A stretch of DNA of 64,000 bases, taken from the NCBI RefSeq assembly GCF_017377775.1, contig NZ_JAFVLN010000006.1, positions 186,001-250,000 of the forward strand, read 5' to 3'. A model generated the notes under the pieces. That model did no database searches. It was given only the letters and a program-made list of their open reading frames with translations, and had not been told where the DNA came from. Positions within the stretch are counted from its first letter, which is position 1; every line of letters starts with the position of its first letter. The stretch is from Streptomyces sp. VRA16 Mangrove soil (GTDB lineage: Bacteria; Actinomycetota; Actinomycetes; Streptomycetales; Streptomycetaceae). This document shows positions 15,183-23,351 of the stretch, in pieces. A program made the translations under genes and the position numbers.

Positions 15183-16328
15183 TCACTTGACGACGGCCGC
15201 GGCCAGCTTGGACAGCGGCTCGGCGAGCGCGTTCACGCCGTCGGAGAGCTCCTTGCGGTCCGCCTTGCCGACCTTGTCGTAGGAGGTGAAGTCGTACGAG
15301 CTCTTGTCCTTGCGGAACGTGTCGAGCAGCGCGTCGAGCGAGGCGAACTGCTGGTCGAGCTCCTTGGTGAGCGCCGGGTCGTTCTCCGAGGCGACCGGCT
15401 TGAGCAGGTCGTACGCCTTCTCGGCGCCCTCGACGTTGCCCTTGAAGTCGATCAGGTCGGTGTGCGAGTAGCGCTCCTCCTCGCCGGTGACCTTGCCGGT
15501 GGCGACCTCGTCGAGCAGTTCCTTGGCGCCGTTGGCCATCGAGGTGGGGGTGATCTCCGCCTTGCCGACCCGCTGCTGCCAGTCCGCGAGGTCCTTGTCG
15601 AGCTGGGTGGCGAGCGCCTTCTCGGTCTTGCCGATCTTCTTGTCCTGCCACAGCGCCTTCTCCAGGCGGTGCCAGCCGGTCCACTTCTGGCCCTCTTCGA
15701 GGCCGTCGGCCCGCACGTCGACCTTCGGGTCGATGTCGCCGAACGACTCGGCGACCGGCTCGGTCCGCTCCCAGCCGATGCGCGAGAGCGCGTACGCCTT
15801 CTTGGCGGCGTCGAGGTCGCCCTTGCGGATCGCGTCGGTGAACGTCTTCACCTTCGGCAGCGTCTCGTCGGCCTGCTCCTGCGCGTACTGGCGGTAGGCG
15901 GCGACGGCCTTGTCCAGGCGCGGGTCGCGCTGGGCGGTGGCCTTGCCGCCGGTGGCCTTCACGTCCTGGCGGTGGCCCTTGCCCTTCATGCCGGGGATGC
16001 AGGCGATGCGGTAGTCGCCGCTCTTCACCTCGGCGGTCAGGGTGTGGCGGGTGCCGGGGCCGATGTTCTCGCGCTCGGAGACGATGCGGTCGTCCGGGAA
16101 GAGGATCTCGACCTCGGTGACGCGCGAGCCCTTGTTCTCCACCGCCAGCTCGACGTGCCCGGCCGGGAACTCGGTCTTCGACACCTTGCAGCTGTCGTCG
16201 GTGGCGGTCACCTTGATCGCGCCCGAGTCGCCGCTCTTGGCGTCGCTCTTCTCGGTGCAGCCCGTGACGGCGGTCAGGGCCGCCGCCGTGGCGACGGCGG
16301 TGACGACGGAGAGACGGACGGCTCGCAT
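15183..16328 (-). CDS. efeO: Periplasmic-type iron-binding lipoprotein EfeO
   Basis: The protein has 381 residues. The lipobox is LTAVTGC with Cys24. A cupredoxin-like N-terminal domain (about 35-125, with Cys47 and Cys110) is followed by the M75 peptidase-like imelysin domain with HxxE at 220-223 (GWHRLEKALW). It binds iron outside the membrane for the EfeB/EfeU pair. It is the first gene of the operon, directly downstream of the iron boxes at 16368-16403. Confidence 0.95.
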   Translation of the reverse strand: MRAVRLSVVTAVATAAALTAVTGCTEKSDAKSGDSGAIKVTATDDSCKVSKTEFPAGHVELAVENKGSRVTEVEILFPDDRIVSERENIGPGTRHTLTAEVKSGDYRIACIPGMKGKGHRQDVKATGGKATAQRDPRLDKAVAAYRQYAQEQADETLPKVKTFTDAIRKGDLDAAKKAYALSRIGWERTEPVAESFGDIDPKVDVRADGLEEGQKWTGWHRLEKALWQDKKIGKTEKALATQLDKDLADWQQRVGKAEITPTSMANGAKELLDEVATGKVTGEEERYSHTDLIDFKGNVEGAEKAYDLLKPVASENDPALTKELDQQFASLDALLDTFRKDKSSYDFTSYDKVGKADRKELSDGVNALAEPLSKLAAAVVK

Positions 16329-16367
16329 GCGGGCTCCAAGGCATACAGGAAAGACACAGCTTTTCGA

Positions 16368-16403
16368 CTAAGGCGGGCCTAACTTATATGAGGCTTGCCT
16401 TAG
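16368..16403 (-). promoter_or_regulatory. Double iron box (DmdR/IdeR-type) in the efeO promoter
   Basis: CTAAGGCGGGCCTAACTT (16368-16385) and TGAGGCTTGCCTTAG (16389-16403) both resemble the TTAGGCTAACCTAA-type operator of actinobacterial iron repressors. On the minus strand a TATAAG -10-like box (16383-16388) lies between them, so repressor binding should block efeOBU when iron is plentiful. Confidence 0.75.
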
Positions 16404-16546
16404 TGCTACCCCCTTCTTCCGTGATTCACCTCTCACGAAAACCGGCTGGTCGCGGCGTGGACACGACCGACCCATGGGCGACCCAGAGAAGGGTCAAGGG
16501 AGGGTCAAGTGGAGGCGGTTGAGGGGGCGCGTGGTTCACTGCCGAC

Positions 16547-17212
16547 ATGAACGAGTGCGGCGACCACGACGTGCTGACCGTCTTCTGCGGACCCGACGGC
16601 CGGTACGGCAACGAGCTCGGAGTCGTGCGGGACGGCTCCTGGATTCCGGACGAGGGCGAACGCCAGGCGTTCGCGGCCAAGCTGGGCTTCAGCGAGACCG
16701 TGTTCGTCGACGACCCCGAGCGCGGAGTCATCGACATCTACACGCCGTCGTCCCGGCTGCCGTTCGCCGGCTACCCCTGCGTGGGTGCCGCCTGGCTCCT
16801 GGACGTGCCCGAACTGGTCGTGCCCGCGGGGGTCGTCGGGACGCGCCTCGACGGGGAGTTCACCTGGATCGAGGCGCGGGTCGAATGGGCGCCGCCGCGC
16901 ACCCTGCGCCAGTTCGGCTCCGCCGCCGAGGTCGAGGCCCTCGACGTGCCGCCGGAGGGGGAGTGGATCTACGCCTGGGCCTGGGAGGACGAGGCCGCGG
17001 GACGGGTCCGCGCCCGGGGCTTCCCCGGTCGCGGCGACGGGATCGCGGAGGACGAGGCGACCGGTGCCGCCGCCCTGCTGCTCACCGGACAGCTGGAGCG
17101 GGCTCTCAACGTCCGCCAGGGCCGCGGCTCGCAGATCCTGACGGCGCCGCAGCCCGGGGGGTTCGTGGAGATCGGCGGCAGGGTGCGGCTCACCTCGGAC
17201 CGTCCGCGCTGA
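16547..17212 (+). CDS. PhzF family protein, short form
   Basis: The protein has 221 residues, shorter than the usual 260-300. It keeps the catalytic-type Glu in LGFSETVFV, the SRLPFAGYPCVGAAW segment and the DEATGAAALLL motif. Predicted to be an isomerase of the diaminopimelate-epimerase fold; substrate unknown. The early GNPxG turn is replaced by YGNELG, so the N-terminal half is compacted. The ATG at 16547 has a weak ribosome site and follows two GGGTCAAG direct repeats (12-bp period). It is convergent with heme oxygenase, only 7 bp apart. Confidence 0.82.
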   Translation: MNECGDHDVLTVFCGPDGRYGNELGVVRDGSWIPDEGERQAFAAKLGFSETVFVDDPERGVIDIYTPSSRLPFAGYPCVGAAWLLDVPELVVPAGVVGTRLDGEFTWIEARVEWAPPRTLRQFGSAAEVEALDVPPEGEWIYAWAWEDEAAGRVRARGFPGRGDGIAEDEATGAAALLLTGQLERALNVRQGRGSQILTAPQPGGFVEIGGRVRLTSDRPR

Positions 17213-17219
17213 GCAACGG

Positions 17220-17870
17220 TCAGGCGGCGGCCGGGAATTCCTCACCCAGTGCCCTGAACACCGCCGTGTTCAGGGTGAACGCCCGCTTGCACTCGGCGAC
17301 CACGCGCTGCTTCTCCAGCTCGTCCACCGCGATCGCGTCGAGCAGCTCGCGGTAGTGGCGCTTGAACGCCGCCGGGTTGCCGATGTCCTCGAACACGTAG
17401 AACCGCACCCCGTCGCCCTTGCGCGCGAAGCCCCACGTCTTCTCCGCCTTGTCGCGGATGATCTGGCCGCCCGACAGGTCGCCCAGGTAGCGGGTGTAGT
17501 GGTGCGCCACGTAGCCGGCGGGCCAGGTCCGCGCGCACTCCCCGATCCGGGCCGCGTACGCCGCGGTCGCCGGCAGCGCCGACACCGTCTCCCGCCACCG
17601 CGGACCCCGCAGATGCGCGAGGTCGCGCTCCAGCTCGGGCACGCGCGCCAGCTCGGCCCGGAGGAACGGCCCCGCGACCGGGTCCTGTGCCAGCCGCTCC
17701 ACGCCGCTCTCAAGTGCCCGGTAGACGAACCACAGTTGCTCCGTGTACCGCGCGTACGCGTCCACCCCGAGCGCCCCGCCGAGCAGGTCGCTCATGAACG
17801 TCGACGTCTCCGCCTCGGTGTGCTGCTCGTGCGAGGCCGTGCGGATCAGGGTGGAGAACGGGGTGTCCAT
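17220..17870 (-). CDS. hmuO: Heme oxygenase (biliverdin-producing), HmuO type
   Basis: The protein has 216 residues, the normal length. The proximal haem ligand is most likely His17 in SHEQHTEAETSTFM, and the distal helix shows YTRYLGDLSGGQ with the flexible Gly residues. It opens haem to biliverdin, CO and ferrous iron, using haem as an iron source. An excellent iron box lies just upstream (17908-17931), so it should be derepressed under iron starvation together with efeOBU. Confidence 0.95.
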   Translation of the reverse strand: MDTPFSTLIRTASHEQHTEAETSTFMSDLLGGALGVDAYARYTEQLWFVYRALESGVERLAQDPVAGPFLRAELARVPELERDLAHLRGPRWRETVSALPATAAYAARIGECARTWPAGYVAHHYTRYLGDLSGGQIIRDKAEKTWGFARKGDGVRFYVFEDIGNPAAFKRHYRELLDAIAVDELEKQRVVAECKRAFTLNTAVFRALGEEFPAAA

Positions 17871-17907
17871 GAGGCCTCCGCCAATGGGGTCCGGTAACGC
17901 GTTCTGC

Positions 17908-17931
17908 TTAGGTTAGGGTTACCTAACCTAA
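17908..17931 (-). promoter_or_regulatory. Iron box upstream of heme oxygenase
   Basis: TTAGGTTAGG and CCTAACCTAA are perfect 10-bp inverted arms around GTTA. This is close to the ideal DmdR1/IdeR operator (TTAGGTTAGSCTAACCTAA) and sits 38 bp before the start codon. Confidence 0.92.
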
Positions 17932-17997
17932 CAGCTTTCCCGACGTCCTGTCGGTAAAAACGTACCCGGATTCCCGATCAAGGGAACGTAAACGGAA

Positions 17998-18023
17998 GAG
18001 CCCGCCCCAACAGGGGCGGGCTC
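17998..18023 (-). terminator. Terminator of map
   Basis: GAGCCCGCCCC and GGGGCGGGCTC form a perfect 11-bp stem with an AACA/TGTT loop, 44 nt past the map stop. The minus strand continues TTCCGTTTA, a weak T-rich tail. Confidence 0.85.
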
Positions 18024-18066
18024 GTGCCGCGGCAGGGCTTCGGCCACGGCCACGGCTGCGCTTCGG

Positions 18067-18933
18067 CTACGGCAGCGTGAGGATCTCCGTGCCGTTCTCC
18101 GTGACCACCAGCGTGTGCTCGAACTGGGCCGTGCGCTTGCGGTCCTTGGTGACGACCGTCCAGCCGTCCTCCCACATGTCGTACTCGTGGGTGCCCAGCG
18201 TCAGCATCGGCTCGATCGTGAACGTCATGCCCGGCTGGATCACGGTCGTCGCGTGCGGGGAGTCGTAGTGCGGGATGATCAGCCCGCTGTGGAACGACGA
18301 GTTGATGCCGTGCCCGGTGAAGTCGCGCACGACCCCGTACCCGAACCGCTTCGCGTACGACTCGATGACCCGGCCGATGATGTTGATCTGGCGGCCCGGT
18401 TTCACGGCCTTGATGGCACGGTTCAGGGACTCACGGGTCCGCTCGACGAGCAGCCGCGACTCTTCATCGACGTCCCCCACCAGGTACGTGGCGTTGTTGT
18501 CACCATGTACACCGCCGATGTACGCCGTCACGTCCAGGTTGATGATGTCGCCGTCGCGCAGCACCGTGGAGTCCGGGATGCCGTGGCAGATGACCTCGTT
18601 GACGCTCGTGCACAGCGACTTGGGGAAGCCGCGGTAGCCGAGCGTGGACGGGTAGGCGCCGTGGTCGCACATGTACTCGTGCGCGATGCGGTCCAGCTCG
18701 TCCGTGGTGACGCCCGGCGCGATCGCCTTCGCGGCCTCGGCCATCGCCCGCGCCGCGATGCGCCCGGCGATCCGCATCGCCTCGACGGTCTCCGGTGTCT
18801 GCACCTCGGGGCCCTTGTACGGGGTCGGCGCGGGCTTGCCGACGTACTCGGGGCGCCGGATGTTTCCGGGCACAGGGCGGGTGGGGGAGAGTTCCCCGGG
18901 TACGAGCAGCGAGGACTGCGACTGGCCAGACAT
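18067..18933 (-). CDS. map: Type I methionine aminopeptidase
   Basis: The protein has 288 residues. The five metal ligands of the pita-bread fold are visible: Asp in NLDVTAYIGG, Asp in GVHGDNNATY, His in FTGHGINSSFH, Glu in FTIEPML and Glu in FEHTLVV. It removes the initiator Met from nascent proteins. About 40 extra N-terminal residues rich in Pro (SPTRPVPGNIRRPEY) match the MetAP1c form of actinobacteria, where this extension contacts the ribosome or other proteins. The ATG at 18933 lies close behind a TACACT box, so the leader is probably short. Confidence 0.95.
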   Translation of the reverse strand: MSGQSQSSLLVPGELSPTRPVPGNIRRPEYVGKPAPTPYKGPEVQTPETVEAMRIAGRIAARAMAEAAKAIAPGVTTDELDRIAHEYMCDHGAYPSTLGYRGFPKSLCTSVNEVICHGIPDSTVLRDGDIINLDVTAYIGGVHGDNNATYLVGDVDEESRLLVERTRESLNRAIKAVKPGRQINIIGRVIESYAKRFGYGVVRDFTGHGINSSFHSGLIIPHYDSPHATTVIQPGMTFTIEPMLTLGTHEYDMWEDGWTVVTKDRKRTAQFEHTLVVTENGTEILTLP

Positions 18934-19000
18934 GCCAGCGAGTGTAACGAGCGGGACTGGGGGACCATGGCCCTGAGCGCACTGAGGAGAGGAGTCTGAC

Positions 19001-19240
19001 GTGGCCCTGTTCAAGAAGCGGACCGTCGGGAAGCCGGGCGAGTGGTTCTACTGCCTGGAGCACAAGAAGGTCGAGGAGGGGCCCGAGTGCCCCGCCAAGG
19101 ACCGGTTCGGCCCGTACGCGTCCCGCGAGGAGGCGCAGCATGCGATGGACACCGCGCGTGAGCGCAATCTCGAGTGGGAGAACGATCCGCGGTGGCACGA
19201 CGCCCAGGCCTCCGGCGAGGAGGGCGGCAAGACGCCGTAG
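19001..19240 (+). CDS. Small conserved hypothetical protein
   Basis: A 79-residue, charged, soluble protein (MALFKKRTVGKPGEWFYCLE start). It has two cysteines (FYCLEHKK and PECPAKDRFG) and a FGPYASREEAQHAMDTA stretch that recalls SPOR-like repeats, but the domain is too short to assign. No function is known to me. The GTG at 19001 follows AGGAGAGGAG, a strong ribosome site. It is divergent from map over 67 bp. Confidence 0.75.
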   Translation: MALFKKRTVGKPGEWFYCLEHKKVEEGPECPAKDRFGPYASREEAQHAMDTARERNLEWENDPRWHDAQASGEEGGKTP

Positions 19241-19277
19241 CCGCGACGGCCCCCGCGCGGCCCGCCCCCGCCGGCGC

Positions 19278-19889
19278 TCACCACCGGGAGGGCGGCGGTG
19301 ACGTCAACTGATCGGCCAGGCGCGACAGGCGGTCGCGGAACTTCCGGCGGCCCCGCGGAGGCGGCACCGCGTTCTCGCCCGCCGCCGCGCTCACCAGATG
19401 CTGCACGGTGTCCAGGTCGAGATCGGTGTCGGCCGGCACGGTCAGCGCGTCGTGGGCCATCGCGTGCAGATCGGCGTTGGCTGCGGTGTCGGCGTCCAGG
19501 GCGAGCACCGTCGCCCCGGAGCGGCGCGCGTCGTGAACCCGTTCGAGGAGTGGCGCGCCCACCGCGTCCGGCGTCACCACCAGCAGCGTCTCGCCGCGCC
19601 GCGCCGCCGCCAGCCGGCCGAGGCCGACAGCGAGATGGGCCGGGTCGCCGGGGCGCGCCGCATGGCGGACGAGGGTCGGGGCGAGTTCGGGCGTGCCCGA
19701 CCAGGCGGCCTCGTCGACGAGGTGCGCGGCCAGGTGCCAGGGCTCGTACTCCTCGGTGCCGACCAGGAGCAGCCCGCCGCCGTACGCGGCCACCGAGGAG
19801 CGCAGGGCTCCGGCGAAGCGGCGGGTGGCGGCGGGCCACTCGGTTCCGGCGAGGACCTCGCGCAGCAGGGCTACTCGTACGGCGTCCAT
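19278..19889 (-). CDS. Hypothetical protein with an SIS-like fold
   Basis: A 203-residue Ala-rich protein. Pieces such as GGGLLLVGTEEYEPWHLAAH, RRGETLLVVTPDAVGAPL and RRSGATVLALDADT alternate strand-loop-helix in the manner of SIS (sugar isomerase) or nucleotide-binding alpha/beta domains. No catalytic residue can be named, and the assignment is inference from strand pattern. The C-terminus is a basic tail (RGRRKFRDRLSRLADQL). The ATG at 19887-19889 has a poor ribosome site. Confidence 0.65.
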   Translation of the reverse strand: MDAVRVALLREVLAGTEWPAATRRFAGALRSSVAAYGGGLLLVGTEEYEPWHLAAHLVDEAAWSGTPELAPTLVRHAARPGDPAHLAVGLGRLAAARRGETLLVVTPDAVGAPLLERVHDARRSGATVLALDADTAANADLHAMAHDALTVPADTDLDLDTVQHLVSAAAGENAVPPPRGRRKFRDRLSRLADQLTSPPPSRW

Positions 19890-20014
19890 GGGGGTGCATG
19901 CTGCCTCAAGTGCCGGACCGTGACCGGGGGTTCGCGGGAAGACCGCCCGTACGGGGTGCGCGGGGAAAGGCCGCGAAAGGCCGCGTTCACCGCAGGTTTC
20001 CATCGGCGGGAAGC

Positions 20015-20611
20015 ATGGACGGCATGTCCGCCACAACAGAGCACTCCGTGCCGCCCACCGGCACCGACAACGGCACCGAGGGCAGGTACGACGGCGGGCA
20101 CTGCCTCCTCGGCGGCGACGACGGCGCGTCCTGGCGGACCGGGTACGTCGACACGCCCGGCGACGGCTACGTCAGCCCCGACGAGACCACCGCGGCCCAA
20201 CTCCCCGACGGGCGGCTCCACTTCAACACGCGTACCGACTCCACGGCGCCGGGCGTGCGCGCCGACGCGTACTCCGCCGACGGCGGCCGGCGGTTCGTGC
20301 GGCGCTTCCGGCCGCAGGCGGGCCTGACCGGACCGGTCGTCCAGGGCAGCCTGTTGAGTCTCGAAGGACCGGACCTGCTGCTGTACTCGGGGCTTGCAGA
20401 CCCGGCCGCCCGCGCCCTGATGACGGTCCGCCGCAGCCGTGACGCCGGCGTCACCCGGCAGAGCGCGCACACCGTCGACGGACTGCCCGCCGCCTACTCC
20501 GACCTCGTACGGATCGACGACGACACCGTCGGGCTGCTCTACGAGACCGGGGACTTCTCCGCGTACGAGACGATCACCTTCCGCAGGATCCCGGTGGCCC
20601 TGCTGTCCTGA
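20015..20611 (+). pseudogene. Exo-alpha-sialidase remnant lacking its N-terminal half
   Basis: The reading frame starts in the middle of a sialidase-like six-bladed propeller (HSVPPTGTDNGTEGRYDGGH) and continues to the normal family end (YETGDFSAYETITFRRIPV). About 180-200 residues that should hold the FRIP motif, the Arg triad start and the first Asp boxes are absent. The remaining Asp boxes are worn: GDDGASW survives, but the last reads SRDAGVTRQS where SxDGGxTW is expected. The start at 20015 or 20024 is arbitrary. I read it as a decaying remnant; a short active protein is unlikely. Confidence 0.72.
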
Positions 20612-20636
20612 CCGTACGGCTGAGTAAGGTCACTCC

Positions 20637-21341
20637 ATGACCACCACTGACACTGCACAGAAGGCCCCGGCCAAGGACCCCTGGGACCTGCCCGACGTCT
20701 CCGGCCTCGTCGTCGGCGTGCTCGGCGGCACCGGACCGCAGGGCAAGGGCCTCGCCTACCGGTTCGCGCGCGCCGGCCAGAAGGTGATCCTCGGCTCGCG
20801 CGCCGCCGAGCGCGCGCAGGCGGCCGCGGACGAGCTCGGCCTCGGCATCGAGGGCGCCGACAACGCCGAGTGCGCACGGCGCAGCGACATCGTGATCGTC
20901 GCCGTGCCGTGGGACGGGCACGGGGCCACCCTCGAAGCGCTGCGCGAGGAACTCGCGGGCAAGCTCGTCGTCGACTGCGTCAACCCGCTCGGCTTCGACA
21001 AGAAGGGCGCGTACGCCCTGAAGCCGGAGGAGGGCAGCGCCGCCGAGCAGGCCGCGGCCCTGCTCCCCGACTCCCGGGTCACCGCCGCCTTCCACCACCT
21101 GTCGGCCGTGCTGCTCGCCGACCCGGAGGTCGAGGAGATCGACACGGACGTGATGGTGCTGGGCGAGTCCCGCGCCGACACGGACACCGTCCAGGCCCTC
21201 GCGGGCCGCATCCCCGGGATGCGCGGTGTCTTCGCGGGCCGGCTGCGGGGCGCCCACCAGGTGGAGTCCCTGGTCGCCAACCTGATCTCGGTGAACCGCC
21301 GCTACAAGGCCCACGCGGGTCTGCGCATCACGGACGTATAA
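20637..21341 (+). CDS. npdG: NADPH-dependent F420 reductase
   Basis: The protein has 234 residues. A Rossmann start VVGVLGGTGPQGKGLAYRFA binds NADPH, followed by LGSRAAERAQAAADELG, the NADP phosphate-binding turn. The middle VDCVNPLGFDKKG and AAFHHLSAVLL regions match F420:NADP oxidoreductases (NpdG/Fno). It passes hydride between NADPH and coenzyme F420, supplying reduced F420 for other enzymes. The last codons are duplicated: the 16-bp sequence ATCACGGACGTATAAC occurs at 21327-21342 and again at 21345-21360. Confidence 0.9.
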   Translation: MTTTDTAQKAPAKDPWDLPDVSGLVVGVLGGTGPQGKGLAYRFARAGQKVILGSRAAERAQAAADELGLGIEGADNAECARRSDIVIVAVPWDGHGATLEALREELAGKLVVDCVNPLGFDKKGAYALKPEEGSAAEQAAALLPDSRVTAAFHHLSAVLLADPEVEEIDTDVMVLGESRADTDTVQALAGRIPGMRGVFAGRLRGAHQVESLVANLISVNRRYKAHAGLRITDV

Positions 21342-21455
21342 CGGATCACGGACGTATAACCCTCTACCGGGTTGTTCGGGGCGCCTTCAGGCGGCAGCGG
21401 GGCATGGGGGACACTGGTCGGCGAACACCGCCGTGCCGTATTGGAGCCGACCCCC

Positions 21456-21638
21456 ATGCCCCGCATCGCACTCTTCGCCCTCGTCGTCTGCCTCCTTGCC
21501 GTCGCGGCCGCCGTGGTGTCCTTCGTCGAGGGCAGTTTCCTCGGGATCGTGTGGGTGCTGATCGCGGGCATCACGTCGAACATGACGTGGTTCTACGCGC
21601 GCAAGGCCAAGGCCGAGAAGGCGGCGGCCCAGAACTGA
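21456..21638 (+). CDS. Small membrane protein, 60 residues
   Basis: Two hydrophobic segments (IALFALVVCLLAVAAAVVSF and FLGIVWVLIAGITSNMTW) are followed by a basic, Ala-rich tail (ARKAKAEKAAAQN) on the cytoplasmic side. The ATG at 21456 follows GGAG at 8 nt spacing. No family function is known to me. Confidence 0.7.
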   Translation: MPRIALFALVVCLLAVAAAVVSFVEGSFLGIVWVLIAGITSNMTWFYARKAKAEKAAAQN

Positions 21639-21641
21639 GGC

Positions 21642-21662
21642 GGCCGGGGCCCGGCCCCGGCC
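21642..21662. terminator. Bidirectional terminator between convergent genes
   Basis: GGCCGGGG (21642-21649) and CCCCGGCC (21655-21662) form a perfect 8-bp stem, filling the 33-bp gap between the small membrane protein and the convergent lipoprotein gene. Confidence 0.6.
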
Positions 21663-21671
21663 CGCCTCCGG

Positions 21672-22457
21672 TCAGGCCTGCTGGTCGCCGCCGCCGGCGA
21701 TCTTCTTCAGGTCGACGGTCTCGTCGGCCGGCGGGGTCTGCGGGCGGACCGCCTTGCCGTAGTCGCTGAAGGTCGCCGTGTTGGGCGCCTTGCCGCCCGT
21801 CGACGTGCTGCGCAGGATGTACGGCTTGCCCTCGGCCGCCACATAGAGCGCCAGGGTCTCGCCGCTCGACTTCTTCTTCGTGAGCTTGATCGCCTTCGTG
21901 CCGTCGACCGTGGTCGCCGGCCCCTTCTTCATGCCGGTGCGCTCCGACTTGTTCTCGTCCATCGAGGCGACCAGACCCTGCTTGTCGCACAGGCCCGCCG
22001 TCGTCGCGTCGTCCGCCGGGGCCTTCACCCACTTGTCCTTCACCTTCGGCACGATCTTGTCCGCGCCCGGCTGCTCCTTGAGCGCCGCGCGCCAGTACTG
22101 CTCGTCTCCGCGCAGATAGAGCGTGCCGTTCGTGTGCCGGATGTCGGCGTGCGCGCCGTCCGTGGCGATGGTGCCGTCGCAGTTCTTGTCCTGGTCCACC
22201 GACAGGTCGACGGTGACGGTGGAGCCGGACTGCCGCACGGTGCCCTTCATGTGCAGCGAGTCGGCGTCCTTCGTGGCCTTGACCGCGTCGGCCGCGATCC
22301 GGTCGGCGCTCTTGCCCGCGAACGGGTCGTCCCCGCCCTTGCCGCTTCCGCCGTCGCCGCTGCCGCAGGCCGTGAGGGTCACGAGGGCGGAGAGCCCCGC
22401 CAGTGCTGCCGCCGTTCTCGTGGTGAGCCTGGTGCGCCGCTGCACGTCTTCTCCCAT
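21672..22457 (-). CDS. Lipoprotein, LolA/LppX-like fold suspected
   Basis: The protein has 261 residues. The signal ends in LVTLTACGSG with the lipid-modified Cys at 31, followed by a Gly-rich linker. The body reads as a long antiparallel sheet (SLHMKGTVRQSGSTVTVDLS, TLYLRGDEQYW, PYILRSTS) with one disulfide-capable Cys pair (NCDGT, GLCDKQG). This resembles actinobacterial lipoproteins of the LprG/LppX type that carry hydrophobic ligands. The resemblance is structural inference only. A TGA-to-protease gap of about 90 bp separates it from the upstream protease gene. Confidence 0.75.
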   Translation of the reverse strand: MGEDVQRRTRLTTRTAAALAGLSALVTLTACGSGDGGSGKGGDDPFAGKSADRIAADAVKATKDADSLHMKGTVRQSGSTVTVDLSVDQDKNCDGTIATDGAHADIRHTNGTLYLRGDEQYWRAALKEQPGADKIVPKVKDKWVKAPADDATTAGLCDKQGLVASMDENKSERTGMKKGPATTVDGTKAIKLTKKKSSGETLALYVAAEGKPYILRSTSTGGKAPNTATFSDYGKAVRPQTPPADETVDLKKIAGGGDQQA

Positions 22458-22547
22458 CGTCGAGATTTCGGAGAAGATCGAGTGCCCGTATGTCAGGTCA
22501 TGTCACCGGAAGGTCGTTGTCCACTTGTGGCGCCGCCGGAACCGGGG

Positions 22548-23351
22548 TCAGGGCTGGGTGTAGACGGGGATCTCGGGGGTGCCCTCCCAGAACCGGTAGA
22601 ACCGCTGTCCCCAGTACGTGTCCCAGTCGTTCACGCCGAGCGCGCGCAGTACGGCGTCGACCACGTCGAAGAACACCCGGTTCACCGACGGGATCCACAG
22701 CAGGCCGAAGACGATCAGCAGTCCGAACTGGGCGTACGGCTCCAGCTGCCGCTTCACCTTGTACGAGAGCCAGGGCTCGATCACCCCGTACCCGTCCAGG
22801 CCCGGTACCGGAAGGAAGTTGAGGATCGCCGCCGTCACCTGGAGCAGCGCCAGGAACGCGAGCGCGTAGCGGAACGTGTCCGGCACCCCGTCCAGCGCGT
22901 GCAGCCAGAACGGGGCCGTGCACGCGAGTGCGAACAGCAGGTTCGTCAGCGGGCCGGCCGCCGAGATCAGGCTGTGCTTCCAGCGGCCCTGGATGCGGCC
23001 GCGCTCGATGAAGACGGCGCCGCCGGGCAGGCCGATGCCGCCCATGATCACGAAGAGGACGGGCAGCACGATGCTGAGCAGCGCGTGCGTGTACTTCAGC
23101 GGGTTCAGGGTCAGATAGCCCTTCGCGCCGACCGAGATGTCGCCGCCGTGCAGGGCGGTGCGGGCGTGCGCGTACTCGTGCAGGCAGAGCGAGACGACCC
23201 AGGCGCCCGTCACGAACAGGAAGACCGCGAAGCCCGGCTGTGACGCGTAGTCCGTCCACACCGCCCAGCCGGCCACGGCCGTGATCGCGGCGATGCCGAT
23301 GAAGACGGGGCTGATTCTGCTGTCGCCGCGTCGGGATGTGGCGGTGGTCAT
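22548..23351 (-). CDS. Site-2-protease-like M50 metallopeptidase
   Basis: A 267-residue membrane protein. The zinc motif HEYAH (58-62) lies in a membrane helix (SLCLHEYAHARTALHGGD), and the third ligand is Asp in LNFLPVPGLDGYGV. At least five hydrophobic segments surround them. Such enzymes cut membrane proteins within the bilayer, for example anti-sigma factors; no obvious target gene is adjacent. The ATG at 23349-23351 gives MTTATSRRGD. Upstream lies composite repeat 2. Confidence 0.9.
   Translation of the reverse strand: MTTATSRRGDSRISPVFIGIAAITAVAGWAVWTDYASQPGFAVFLFVTGAWVVSLCLHEYAHARTALHGGDISVGAKGYLTLNPLKYTHALLSIVLPVLFVIMGGIGLPGGAVFIERGRIQGRWKHSLISAAGPLTNLLFALACTAPFWLHALDGVPDTFRYALAFLALLQVTAAILNFLPVPGLDGYGVIEPWLSYKVKRQLEPYAQFGLLIVFGLLWIPSVNRVFFDVVDAVLRALGVNDWDTYWGQRFYRFWEGTPEIPVYTQP

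Noticed and set aside
11815..15282. A very long plus-strand open frame opposite the lipoprotein and efe genes
   Set aside because: It is Arg/Gly/Ala-rich, has no recognisable domain, and lies antisense to three clearly identified genes; long antisense frames are expected at this GC content.
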